Source of the DNA: Bog-473 sp963725895
Lineage (GTDB): Bacteria; Actinomycetota; Acidimicrobiia; Acidimicrobiales; RAAP-2
Direction of reading: 5' to 3'
Assembly: GCA_963725895.1 (NCBI GenBank)
Contig: CAVSAJ010000001.1
Coordinates: 1,612,001-1,676,000 of the forward strand
Length of the DNA: 64,000 bases
The position numbers and the translations under genes were made by a program. Below are positions 1-7,917 of the stretch, in pieces (within the stretch, counting starts at the first letter, position 1; every line of letters begins with the position of its first letter). A model generated the notes under the pieces. It was not told the DNA's origin. It was given only the letters and a program-made list of their open reading frames with translations, and did not search any database.

Positions 1-620
1 AAGTCGACTGCCGCTGGTTGCCCGAGGCAGTACAAGTTGGGTGGGCAGTCATACGGGTACTGGTTGTGCCCGAAGTCGTCGGCGGTCTGCACAATGGGGG
101 TCAAGTCCGGCGTCCAGGGCCCTGCTGGATTGTTGGCAAAGGCAATACCCAATTGGTTGCTGGAATTCGTGGGGGCGGACTCCGCGGTGAAGAGCAGAGC
201 CCACTTGTACGGCTCCCCGCCGAAGCCAAACTTCCCCCCGATGACCTCCGGCTCACATGCGTGAATGCTGAAGTACCCGTGCGGATTTGGGTCATCCGCC
301 GGTCCGAAAACGGTCTTCAGCGGGCCGTACTCCCACTGACCATTGATCAGGTGACCCACGGAGAGATACACGTTGTCGTGGACGACGTTGCTCTTGTAGT
401 TCTCACAGTCGAACACGTCGCGCGTTGAGGGGCTCGTCTGAATCACGCTCGGGGCATACGTGTAGAAGTGCCCGACACCCGGGTCGATGCCGGTATAGAA
501 GGTGCGGGTCGTCGGGCTCGGGAGGGCTGCTGCCTGCGCCAGGGGATCACCGGCCAGGAGAGTCGATGCGACGACCAAGAGGAGAATGCCCCACGCGGCC
601 ACGTCGCGTATGAGTCGCAT
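1..620 (-). CDS. Secreted propeller-like protein, 3' end outside the window
   Basis: The frame is open from an ATG at 620 to the left edge, so only the first 206 residues are seen. Residues 1-30 form a clear Sec signal peptide: a charged start (MRLIRDVAAW), a leucine/valine core, and a probable cleavage site after AQA. The mature part contains short aromatic and glycine-rich strands such as YGPLKTVFGP, KWALLFTAE and NNPAGPWTPD. The last resembles the blade edges of five-bladed propeller glycosidases (GH43-like), but no catalytic residues can be assigned. Cysteines in DCEN, HACEP and YDCPPNLYC suggest disulfides outside the cell. Function is unknown; a secreted glycan-binding or glycan-cleaving protein is an inference. 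Confidence 0.6.
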   Translation of the reverse strand, partial: MRLIRDVAAWGILLLVVASTLLAGDPLAQAAALPSPTTRTFYTGIDPGVGHFYTYAPSVIQTSPSTRDVFDCENYKSNVVHDNVYLSVGHLINGQWEYGPLKTVFGPADDPNPHGYFSIHACEPEVIGGKFGFGGEPYKWALLFTAESAPTNSSNQLGIAFANNPAGPWTPDLTPIVQTADDFGHNQYPYDCPPNLYCLGQPAAVD

Positions 621-858
621 TGTCGGGTGGCAGCGCCTTTCTAAGATTGCGAGACGACCGGAATTGGGAGCCGCTGGAACGGGTCCTCGGTGGGCGCGCG
701 CAATGTACCCGCTTCGTCACCCCCAATTCGGGACGCTCCGCACCGCCGGACTCACAATGGCTATTTTTCCTGCGTCTCCGCGGTGCCAACGTGCGGCCGT
801 GCGGCCCACGCCTCAGGAAACGGGGCAAGGCCTGCGGGGTGTGGCGGGGGTGCCTGAG
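621..858. other. Intergenic region without a recognised gene
   Basis: This stretch lies between the start of the secreted protein gene and the 3' end of the tRNA gene. It must hold the promoter of the secreted protein gene on the minus strand. I see no convincing small gene or strong hairpin. Long open frames that cross it on both strands are antisense artefacts of high GC. Confidence 0.4.
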
Positions 859-932
859 TGGGGGCGGAGGGATTCGAACCCTCACTGGGGACGGTTTAAG
901 CGCCCTGCCTCTGCCAATTGGGCTACGCCCCC
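859..932 (-). tRNA. tRNA with anticodon UAA but a short variable loop
   Basis: Read on the minus strand, the gene folds as a complete cloverleaf of 74 nt. The acceptor stem GGGGGCG/CGCCCCC has seven pairs. Positions 8-9 are TA, and the D-arm carries GG in its loop. The anticodon stem GGGCG/CGTCC contains one G-U pair and closes the loop CTTAAAC. The T-stem GAGGG/CCCTC closes TTCGAAT, and the discriminator is A. CCA is not encoded. The anticodon at 896-898 is UAA, which reads the leucine codon UUA. The variable region is only five bases (CCAGT), whereas bacterial tRNA-Leu is normally class II with a long variable arm. It could be a divergent or decayed tRNA-Leu or a tRNA with another charging identity. 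Confidence 0.75.
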
Positions 933-1150
933 GGCGCCCCATTCTTGACCCAGCCAGGAGCGACCGTGAGGATGGCTTCTTGCCCACGACGTCTCTTGCC
1001 TGCAGCGTGAGATCGGCCGGACGACCATTCAGAACCCGCCCGTGGCGAGCGTCGTGTCGAACACCTGCCTCGGCGCATGGCGCAAGAGGCATCTGGCGAT
1101 CTCCTTCGGGCGCGCCGGACCCAGCCCGGCCTGACTCGATCGCCGAGCGT
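933..1150. other. Short gap between tRNA and esterase 3' end
   Basis: Nothing gene-like is visible. The region should contain the tRNA promoter on the minus strand and the end of the esterase transcript. Neither can be pinned to a clear consensus. Confidence 0.3.
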
Positions 1151-2719
1151 TCAGCCGGGGATGCCAGAGACGAGCGGCCGAGAGCGTTCGAGCACGGCCA
1201 GCTCCTGGTTGCGTGGAGCGTCCTCGAGACGCGTGCGGGCGCCGAAGGTCATGGTGGCTCGGCGCAGTGGATCCCACTTCGGCCACTCCCCGATCTCGTC
1301 GAAGCTCGGATTCCCTTCGGCCGCGAAGGCCAGCCACGCCCCCTGCATGTCTCGCGAGAGCCTCTCCACCTCGGGGCCACTGCCCGAAAAGATCTGAACG
1401 ACCGGGACGCGGACCGCTCCGAAGACGAAGGGGAGCTCGAGGGCGTGGCACGAGCCGAGAATTCCCCCGAAAGCGGGCGATTCCCACTCAAACAGGTACA
1501 TGAACGCCGGCGATCCTCGTGCAACGTGCGCCGCAGCCAGCTGAAGGCTCGGCCAGCGGAACACGAAGTCGGTTCCGACCGCAACCCAGATGTCGGTGGG
1601 ATCGACCTTCTCCCCGCGTTCGCGGCGAGCCGCGCGGTACGCGGCGATCACTTCACCTACATCTATGTCCGGCGCCGCGTTGGCGACCCATCGCCGCATC
1701 CCCTCCTCGTCCAGCGCCATCAGCGCCGGATTTCCCAACCCGAAAAGGGTCAATTCGTCACGGTTCGTCCCGATCAAGAGGTCGATTCCAGCCGAAGACC
1801 CGTTACCGACGGCCGCCAACGGATGCTCGGGAAGGAAGTGGCCGTCGATCACCGGCAGGAATGGCAGCGGGATCATCCCGGGATCGGGCCGTCGCCTCCC
1901 GATCTCCTCGGTGGCTGCGACGAGTTCCGCGGCGGGAATCGGCTCCAGCGACTTCCTGTCGCACTCGGCGATCCCGAGGACCGCCGCCAATCGATGCGCC
2001 GACCGCTCCGCCTCTTGGAGCGAATGGACGTGCGGACCGCCGCTCTGCACCACCGCGCGTGCGAACAGTCCCGCGGCCGCGGGTGTGCCGAGCAGTGTCG
2101 TCACACTGAAGCCACCGGCCGACTCGCCAAAGATCGTGACATTGGCGGGATCGCCACCGAAGGCCTCGATGTTCTCGTGTACCCATGACAGTGCGGCCAC
2201 CTGGTCGTGGATGCCCCAGTTCCCGACGAGACCGTCGGGGTCGTCAAGGGCCCGGTGGCCCAAGAACCCCAAGGCGCCGAGCCGGTAATTGATCGTCACG
2301 ACCACAGCGTCACCGTTGCGGACGAGGTTGCCTCCGCGGTAGAGGAACACCGATCCGCTTCCCGAGGTGAAGCCGCCTCCGTGGATGAAGACCAAGACTG
2401 GTCTGCCGCCGACCGTCGTCCCCGCGGACTCCGGGATGCGCGGTGTCCAGACGTTCAGAAAGAGACAGTCTTCACTCTGTGGCTCTGACGCCTCGGGATC
2501 GGACGGACTCGTGATGCCTGGCACGGCCGCCGACTGCGGCGCGATCGGACCGAACGTCGAGGCGTCTCGGATCCCCTCCCACGGCTCGGGTGGCAGTGGG
2601 GGCCGCCAACGCAATTCCCCCACGGGCGCGCGCGCATAAGGAATGCCTGAGAACGACCAGAGGTCCTCCCGCCAGACGCCCCTGAGCCTCCCCTGAGCGA
2701 CCGACACCACTCCGTTCAT
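1151..2719 (-). CDS. Type-B carboxylesterase
   Basis: This 522-residue alpha/beta hydrolase belongs to the carboxylesterase type B (para-nitrobenzyl esterase) family. It begins with the usual motif FSGIPYARAPVGELRWRPP. EDCLFLNVWTP is the family signature, HGGGF near residue 113 is the oxyanion-hole loop, and FGESAGG places the nucleophile at about Ser199. The acidic residue is probably in the GTNRDELTLF segment and the histidine in CHALELPFVFG. The length is typical of the family. There is no signal peptide, so the enzyme is probably cytoplasmic and hydrolyses carboxylic esters of unknown nature. It is transcribed away from the NlpC/P60 gene, and the two share the upstream region. Confidence 0.9.
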   Translation of the reverse strand: MNGVVSVAQGRLRGVWREDLWSFSGIPYARAPVGELRWRPPLPPEPWEGIRDASTFGPIAPQSAAVPGITSPSDPEASEPQSEDCLFLNVWTPRIPESAGTTVGGRPVLVFIHGGGFTSGSGSVFLYRGGNLVRNGDAVVVTINYRLGALGFLGHRALDDPDGLVGNWGIHDQVAALSWVHENIEAFGGDPANVTIFGESAGGFSVTTLLGTPAAAGLFARAVVQSGGPHVHSLQEAERSAHRLAAVLGIAECDRKSLEPIPAAELVAATEEIGRRRPDPGMIPLPFLPVIDGHFLPEHPLAAVGNGSSAGIDLLIGTNRDELTLFGLGNPALMALDEEGMRRWVANAAPDIDVGEVIAAYRAARRERGEKVDPTDIWVAVGTDFVFRWPSLQLAAAHVARGSPAFMYLFEWESPAFGGILGSCHALELPFVFGAVRVPVVQIFSGSGPEVERLSRDMQGAWLAFAAEGNPSFDEIGEWPKWDPLRRATMTFGARTRLEDAPRNQELAVLERSRPLVSGIPG

Positions 2720-2855
2720 GCAAGGGCACCCTATGGACGGCGGTGAGCCCGGTCAATCGTGACCAAACATGAACGTCACGCGAACTCAGACTGCAACCGG
2801 ACCGAAACGCGCGGGTGTCGAATTTGCCACCGTCCAGCCGTTACGCTTTGTCGCC

Positions 2856-4130
2856 GTGGGTGCAGTGAAGTGTCGGGGCACTGTCCGCAGGCGGGTTCCT
2901 CTCGTTCGGGCGGTGGGCGTCGTCGTGCTCGTGGGCACGTGGACGTCCGTCGCGCTCGTCGACAATGCCGCCGCAGCAGGGAATGGAACGCCGACGACGC
3001 TGCCTGGTCCGGCGCCGAATCAGTCCCAGATCAACTCGACCCAGTCACAGGTGGCGCAGGTCGAGAGCACTCTTGCGCAGGAGGAGCAGCAGACCTCGGT
3101 CCTCGACGACAAGTACAACACCGCCGAGCAGAACCTGCAGAATGCGCAGAACCAAGTTCAAGCGATCCAAGCCAGCTTGGTGCACGCCAAGTCGACGGTC
3201 ACGACCGACAAACGGCTTGTCGCCCATGACGCAGTGGCTGCGTATGTCTACGGCACGCCGGAGACGGGATTCACGTCGTACTTCTCGACGTCCGCCACTC
3301 TGAGCCAGGCCCGAAACCAGTACACCAATTCGATCGTCGGCAATCTGACCCAGGACGAACTCGCGCTCCAGCGCTCTGAGGCGCGGCTCCAAGGCGAAGA
3401 GACACAGGAACAGAACGCCGCCGCACAAGCGCAGCAACAGGCGGCGCAAGCGAAGTCACTCGCGCAGGCCAACGAGGCCGAGGCTGCGACCACGAAAGCA
3501 ACCTTGAGTCAAGTACAAGGTCAGTTGGCCCAAGAAGTAGCCCAGGCGGCCATCGTGGAAGCACAGCAAGAGGCGGCAGCCGCCGCACGCGCCGCGAGCG
3601 CAGCCGCCCAGCAACAAGCGGCCGCCGCGGCTGCAACCGCGGCGACCCTCGCCGGTATCGTTGGTGGCTCCGCGAGCGGCGCGGCAGCGACCGATGCCGC
3701 CAACCAGGCGAGTGGCGCGACCGGACCGGTCGGCGGTTCGTCATCAGGTAGCGCAGCCGGCATGGCAGCAGTACAGGCTGCGGTCTCCCAACTGGGCGTC
3801 CCCTATGTCTTCGGCGGGGAGGACCCGGGAGTCGGCTTCGACTGTTCGGGGCTCGTCCAGTGGGCCTGGGCCCAGGCTGGAGTGTCGATACCCAGGACGA
3901 CCGAGACACAGTGGCCCTCGCTGCCACAGGTATCCCTCGATGCCCTCCAGCCCGGCGATCTCCTCTTCTATTACAACCTCGACGGCGACAATCAGGTGGA
4001 TCACGTGGTCATGTACACGGGCTCGGGTCCATATGGCACGGACACCGTGATCCAGGCGCCCTTCACCGGATCGACCGTGTCCTACTCCCCCATCTTCACG
4101 GCGGGCCTCATCGGCGCTGCCCGCCCGTAA
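2856..4130 (+). CDS. Secreted NlpC/P60 peptidoglycan endopeptidase
   Basis: A GTG at 2856 gives 424 residues; an upstream ATG at 2769 would add 29 residues of poor coding character. The N-terminus is a signal or anchor segment (VVVLVGTWTSVALVDNAAAA). It is followed by a coiled coil rich in Gln, Ala and Glu (about residues 45-240), then a low-complexity Ala/Gly/Ser linker. The C-terminal 110 residues form an NlpC/P60 domain. The catalytic Cys is in GFDCSGL (about residue 330) and the His in VDHVVMYTG; the third polar residue is probably in VIQAPF. This coiled-coil plus NlpC layout matches actinobacterial RipA-type enzymes, which cut stem peptides in the wall during division. Confidence 0.88.
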   Translation: MGAVKCRGTVRRRVPLVRAVGVVVLVGTWTSVALVDNAAAAGNGTPTTLPGPAPNQSQINSTQSQVAQVESTLAQEEQQTSVLDDKYNTAEQNLQNAQNQVQAIQASLVHAKSTVTTDKRLVAHDAVAAYVYGTPETGFTSYFSTSATLSQARNQYTNSIVGNLTQDELALQRSEARLQGEETQEQNAAAQAQQQAAQAKSLAQANEAEAATTKATLSQVQGQLAQEVAQAAIVEAQQEAAAAARAASAAAQQQAAAAAATAATLAGIVGGSASGAAATDAANQASGATGPVGGSSSGSAAGMAAVQAAVSQLGVPYVFGGEDPGVGFDCSGLVQWAWAQAGVSIPRTTETQWPSLPQVSLDALQPGDLLFYYNLDGDNQVDHVVMYTGSGPYGTDTVIQAPFTGSTVSYSPIFTAGLIGAARP

Positions 4131-4209
4131 CGACCCTGCGAAACCAGGCGTCCCTCGCACCGGAGTAGCGGCCAGACTTCCCCCGCTTCCTGATCGATAC
4201 CATGGCCCG

Positions 4210-5088
4210 ATGTCCAGCGGGCGCCACGTGGTCGGCGAGCAGGACCGGTCCACGGCCATCGTCCCCATCCGCATCGCCGCCGGCGATCATGACGAGGAGG
4301 ACGCTCGCTTGTCGGACGTCGACGAGTGGGGACGATCGGAGCGAACCCGGGCCGTGGCCCGAGCAATCTACGAGCCCGTCTACTCCAAGTGGTTTCGCAC
4401 GGAGTGGAAGGGTCTCGAGAAGATCCCTCGGGATGGTGGTGCCCTGCTGGTCGCGAACCATGCCGGTGCCATTCCCTCCGATGCGCCCGTCATCATGCAC
4501 GGGATCGAGAAGGAGCTCGAGCGCCCGGTCTACGGGCTCGCCGACTACTTCTTCCGCACGGTGCCCGTCGTCGGCACGCTCTGGGCCCGCTCGGGTGGGG
4601 TCTCCGCCCGGCCCGCCAACGCGTACCGCCTCTTGAAGGAGCAGCGTCAACTCGCTCTCGTCTTCCCTGAGGGCACGAAGGGCCCGTCGAAGTCCTTCAC
4701 CGACCGATACCAACTGCGTCGCTTCGGACGCGGTGGGTTCGTCGAGATCGCGATGCGCGCCGGCGTACCGGTGATACCGATTGCCGTCGTGGGCTCGGAA
4801 GAGGCGATGCCGGTGCTCTTCCGCCTGCCCAGCCTCGCCCGGGTGCTGGGCGTCCCCTACGTGCCCATCACGGCGAATCTGCTCGCCTTCGGCCCCCTCG
4901 GTGTGGTGGCGCCCTTCCCCGCAAAATTCAAGTTGCAGGTGCTCAATCCGGTGCACTTCGATGTGCCCCCGGACCAGGACAGGTACTCCAAGAGCCGCAT
5001 CATGGAAGAGTCCGAGTACGTCCGATCCCAGCTCCAAGAGGCTGTGTACGACATGTTGCGTGACAGGCGCAGTGTCTGGTTCGGGTGA
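4210..5088 (+). CDS. PlsC-like acyltransferase
   Basis: A 292-residue member of the glycerol-3-phosphate/lysophospholipid acyltransferase superfamily. The first motif is NHAGAIPSD, the HxGxxPxD form found in the MGAT-like branch rather than the usual HX4D. FPEGTKGPSKSF is the later substrate-binding motif. No clear membrane segment is seen, so it is probably membrane-associated and transfers an acyl chain to a lipid alcohol. The gene for an SDR protein starts 7 bp downstream on the same strand. The two make a likely operon, a pairing consistent with lipid or sterol-like metabolism. The substrate is unknown. Confidence 0.82.
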   Translation: MSSGRHVVGEQDRSTAIVPIRIAAGDHDEEDARLSDVDEWGRSERTRAVARAIYEPVYSKWFRTEWKGLEKIPRDGGALLVANHAGAIPSDAPVIMHGIEKELERPVYGLADYFFRTVPVVGTLWARSGGVSARPANAYRLLKEQRQLALVFPEGTKGPSKSFTDRYQLRRFGRGGFVEIAMRAGVPVIPIAVVGSEEAMPVLFRLPSLARVLGVPYVPITANLLAFGPLGVVAPFPAKFKLQVLNPVHFDVPPDQDRYSKSRIMEESEYVRSQLQEAVYDMLRDRRSVWFG

Positions 5089-5095
5089 GGTGCCG

Positions 5096-6133
5096 ATGAG
5101 CCGACGGGTGCTGGTGACCGGCGCCGATACGTTCTGGGGTGGTCGGATGATCCAAGCGCTCGAGGACGATCCCGACATGGACGTCATCCTCGGCATGGGC
5201 TCCAACGTGCCGTCAGTCCCCTTCGAGCGGGCCGAATTCGTCCGAGCTGACGAGAACTACTCCATCTTGAACCGCATCGTGAAGGCCACGCAGGTCGACA
5301 CCATTCTGCACACCTTCCTCATCACGAACTCGGCGACGGTGTCTCGCCGGGCGCTGCACGAGATCAACGTCATCGGGACGATGAACCTCCTCGCCGCCGC
5401 CGGGGCAGCAGGGTCGTCGGTGCGTCACATCGTGATCAAATCGTCGACCCTCGTCTACGGCTCCGCCCCGAGCGATCCCAACACGTTCCTCGAGGACATG
5501 GACCGGACCAGTCCGGTCAGGAACAGCGTCGAACGAGCGCTCATGGACGCCGAGAGCTTGGTTCGAGACTTCGCGGAGGACAATCCCGGGACTCGCGTCA
5601 CGGTGCTCCGGTTTGCCAACGTCCTCGGGACGCACCTCAGGACCCCGATCAGCCGCCTGCTGTCGGGGCCGGTGTGCCCATGCATCTTCGGGTTCGACCC
5701 CCTGCTGCAGTTCGTCGAAGAGGGAGACGTCATCCGAGCGCTGCTTCACGTGACCAAGGGAAGGATCCCAGGGCTGTACAACGTGGCCGGCGACGGCCGG
5801 CTCCCATGGAGCGAGGTCGCCGCAATCTGCGGGACGCGGCTCGTGCCGCTCAGCCCGTACACGGTGTTCAAGATCCGTCCCCTGGCCCGCGTGCTCGACG
5901 TCCCAGAAGAGCTCGAAGACCTGCTGCGCTACGGCCGCGGCGTCGATACTCGACGTCTCGCGGCGACCGGCTTCACCTACAGCTCCACGAGTGCGGGGGC
6001 CGTGCACAGATTCATCAGGGAACTGCGACTGCGCAGGCAGTCAGGCCGCAAGCCGCTGTCCTACACGTACGAGCACGACGTCGAGCAGTTCTTTCGCCAC
6101 TCGCCTTCGGTCGTGAGGTCACACGAGGGCTGA
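5096..6133 (+). CDS. Atypical NAD-dependent epimerase/dehydratase-like SDR
   Basis: The ATG at 5096 lies 7 bp after the acyltransferase stop and gives 345 residues; the much longer open frame upstream is a shadow. The nucleotide-binding motif is VTGADTFWGGRM, a variant of GxxGxxG. The Rossmann core continues through DTILHTFLITNS and the SSTLVYGS strand. The usual YxxxK catalytic pair is not found after that strand, where the sequence runs SPVRNSVERALMDAES. It may bind a nucleotide without normal SDR catalysis, or use other residues. Coupling to the acyltransferase suggests a shared pathway. Confidence 0.75.
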   Translation: MSRRVLVTGADTFWGGRMIQALEDDPDMDVILGMGSNVPSVPFERAEFVRADENYSILNRIVKATQVDTILHTFLITNSATVSRRALHEINVIGTMNLLAAAGAAGSSVRHIVIKSSTLVYGSAPSDPNTFLEDMDRTSPVRNSVERALMDAESLVRDFAEDNPGTRVTVLRFANVLGTHLRTPISRLLSGPVCPCIFGFDPLLQFVEEGDVIRALLHVTKGRIPGLYNVAGDGRLPWSEVAAICGTRLVPLSPYTVFKIRPLARVLDVPEELEDLLRYGRGVDTRRLAATGFTYSSTSAGAVHRFIRELRLRRQSGRKPLSYTYEHDVEQFFRHSPSVVRSHEG

Positions 6134-6143
6134 CACGCGGGAC

Positions 6144-6171
6144 GGCTCGAGATGTCGTCACCCCTCGAGCC
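6144..6171. terminator. Bidirectional hairpin between convergent genes
   Basis: GGCTCGAG at 6144-6151 pairs with CTCGAGCC at 6164-6171 around a 12-base loop. It lies just after the SDR stop and overlaps the last codons of the GNAT gene on the other strand. There is no T-tract, as is common in high-GC actinobacteria, so this is a candidate only. Confidence 0.4.
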
Positions 6172-6775
6172 ACTCCGCAGAGAGCTCGGGTTCACGCACC
6201 GCCCATTCCTCGGCCGTGATGGCGTAGCGGACGTGGTCTTCCCATGCGCCGTCGATCTCGAGAAAGCGCTGCGCCACCCCCTCCTCTCGGATCCCTAGCT
6301 TCTCGACCACCCGGCGGCTGGCCAGGTTCCTCGGGATGATCGAGATTTCGACACGATGCAGCGAGATCGCCTCGAACGCGAACCGAAGTGTCACCACGAC
6401 AGCCTCCGGCACCAGACCGCGGCCCGCGAGCGCCTCGTCGATCCAGTAGCCGATGAAGGCGCTCTGGAACGGCCCGCGTTGGATGGACGACAGCGTGACC
6501 TCGCCCGCGAAACGCTCGCCGACAAAAATCCCGAAGCCGTACCCGGTCCCAAGATGCCGTTCGCGCTCTCTGATCCCACAGCGCGCCGCGAAGCTGGATC
6601 TGTCCTCCGAGGGAACCGGGGCTCCCTTGGGTCTGGGCTCCCAGCGCAACAGCCAGTCTGCGCACCTGGTGCGCACTTCGTGCCACGCGGGGAAGTCCTC
6701 CTCAGTGAGGGAGCGCAGGAGTACCCGCTTTCCACGCAGCTCCAAAGGCGCGTGACGCACGGCTCGGGCACTCAT
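6158..6775 (-). CDS. GNAT-family N-acetyltransferase, RimJ-like
   Basis: Start ATG at 6775 overlaps the TGA of the upstream aminotransferase gene (ATGA), which shows translational coupling. The 205-residue product has the RimJ/RimL layout: LELRGKRVLLRSLTEEDFPAW at the start, GEVTLSSI and the strand FIGYWIDEALAGRGL ahead of the acetyl-CoA loop, then LHRVEISIIPRNLASRRVVEKLG and a final EDHVRYAITAEEW. These are the usual landmarks of enzymes that acetylate protein N-termini or small amines. The true acceptor cannot be told. Its coupling to a glyoxylate-type aminotransferase is not an arrangement I recognise as conserved. Confidence 0.85.
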   Translation of the reverse strand: MSARAVRHAPLELRGKRVLLRSLTEEDFPAWHEVRTRCADWLLRWEPRPKGAPVPSEDRSSFAARCGIRERERHLGTGYGFGIFVGERFAGEVTLSSIQRGPFQSAFIGYWIDEALAGRGLVPEAVVVTLRFAFEAISLHRVEISIIPRNLASRRVVEKLGIREEGVAQRFLEIDGAWEDHVRYAITAEEWAVREPELSAEWLEG

Positions 6776-7860
6776 GGTGCGAGCACTTCTTCGAGCGCGC
6801 CCAGGAGGGCAAGCACGTTGCGCGGGCGCGCCGTGTGGCCCATGCAACCGATCCGCCAGATCTTTCCGGCCAGCTTCCCGGCACCGGCGCCGATCTCGAT
6901 CCCGTACGTGCTCAGCAGCTCCCTTCGCACCGCAGCCTCATCGACCCCGTCTGGCACCCTGACCGTGGTCAATTGGGGAAGGCGAGCATCGGGCGACACC
7001 AGCAGCTCCAAACCAAGACCCTGCAGGCCATCTTGGAGGTGTCTCCCGCACACCGCATGTCGTTGCCACGCAGCGTCGAGGCCCTCGTCGAGCAGAGCGC
7101 CGAGCCCCGCGTACAGGGCGGCCACCATCGGGACGGGGGCCGTGTGGTGGTACACGCGGCCCTGGCCGGACTCGTCGTTGACGTAGCGGGCGAGCAAGTT
7201 CAGGTCCAGGTACCAGCTCGACGGCCGTTCAACCATCCGATCCAAGGCCCGAGCGGAAACGGTGAGCGGGGCGAGTCCGGGCGGAACGCCCAGGCACTTC
7301 TGCGTCCCGCTATAGGCGACGTCGACGTCCCAGCTGTCGACGGTGACCTCGATGCCGCCCAGCGAGGTCACCGTGTCCACCAGCAGGAGCGCGTCGCCCT
7401 TACCACTGCCGAGGGGCTCGATCTCGTTGCGCACTCCGGTCGACGTCTCGGCGTGCACCACGGCGATCACGGCGGGCGAGGGGTGCGCGGCAAGGATCCG
7501 ATCGGAATCGAGCGCCTCGCCCCACTCGGCCTCGACCCGCACGACATCGGCGCCGCAACGACTTGCGACGTCGCACATGCGCTCCCCGAAGACGCCGTTG
7601 ACCCCGATGACCACCGGGTCCCCGGGTCGAACGAAGTTCACGAACGACGCCTCCATGCCCGCGGAACCCGTGCCGCTGACGGGCAGGGTCAGTGCGTTCG
7701 AGGTCGCGAAGACTCGGCGCAGGCGATCATTGGTCTCGTCGAGCAGAGCCAAGAACTGCGGGTCGAGGTGGCCGACGACGGGTGCGGACAACGCCATGGT
7801 CACCTCGGGATAGGGGTTCGAGGGACCGGGGCCCATGAGCAGACGGTCGGTGATCCGCAC
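6772..7860 (-). CDS. Class V aminotransferase, alanine/serine-glyoxylate type
   Basis: A 362-residue PLP enzyme beginning LLMGPGPSNPYPEV, the hallmark of alanine-glyoxylate and serine-glyoxylate aminotransferases. Other family landmarks are VVGHLDPQF, SGTGSAGMEA (phosphate binding), LLVDTVTSLGG with the aspartate that contacts the PLP nitrogen, and YSGTQKCLGVPPGLAPLTVS with the Schiff-base lysine. The product is cytoplasmic and should move an amino group between alanine or serine and glyoxylate. It is the first gene of a two-gene unit with the GNAT gene, and it diverges from the glycosyltransferase gene at 7918. Confidence 0.9.
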   Translation of the reverse strand: MRITDRLLMGPGPSNPYPEVTMALSAPVVGHLDPQFLALLDETNDRLRRVFATSNALTLPVSGTGSAGMEASFVNFVRPGDPVVIGVNGVFGERMCDVASRCGADVVRVEAEWGEALDSDRILAAHPSPAVIAVVHAETSTGVRNEIEPLGSGKGDALLLVDTVTSLGGIEVTVDSWDVDVAYSGTQKCLGVPPGLAPLTVSARALDRMVERPSSWYLDLNLLARYVNDESGQGRVYHHTAPVPMVAALYAGLGALLDEGLDAAWQRHAVCGRHLQDGLQGLGLELLVSPDARLPQLTTVRVPDGVDEAAVRRELLSTYGIEIGAGAGKLAGKIWRIGCMGHTARPRNVLALLGALEEVLAP

Positions 7861-7917
7861 GGCCGCATCGTGTCAGGTCGACGTTCACCTGCGCCAACGC
7901 CGCCGGGCAGCCCAGAG

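Noticed and set aside
620..2188. 522-codon open frame on the plus strand antisense to the esterase
   Set aside because: It crosses the tRNA gene and has the Arg/Pro-rich composition of an antisense high-GC frame; the esterase on the other strand has clear motifs.
3400..3760. Ala/Gln repeats in the NlpC/P60 gene as a possible tandem repeat or CRISPR-like array
   Set aside because: It is amino-acid-level low complexity in a coiled coil and linker; no regular DNA unit or spacers are present.
6835..7917. Upstream 361 codons of the first glycosyltransferase frame
   Set aside because: They are antisense to the class V aminotransferase, which is strongly supported.
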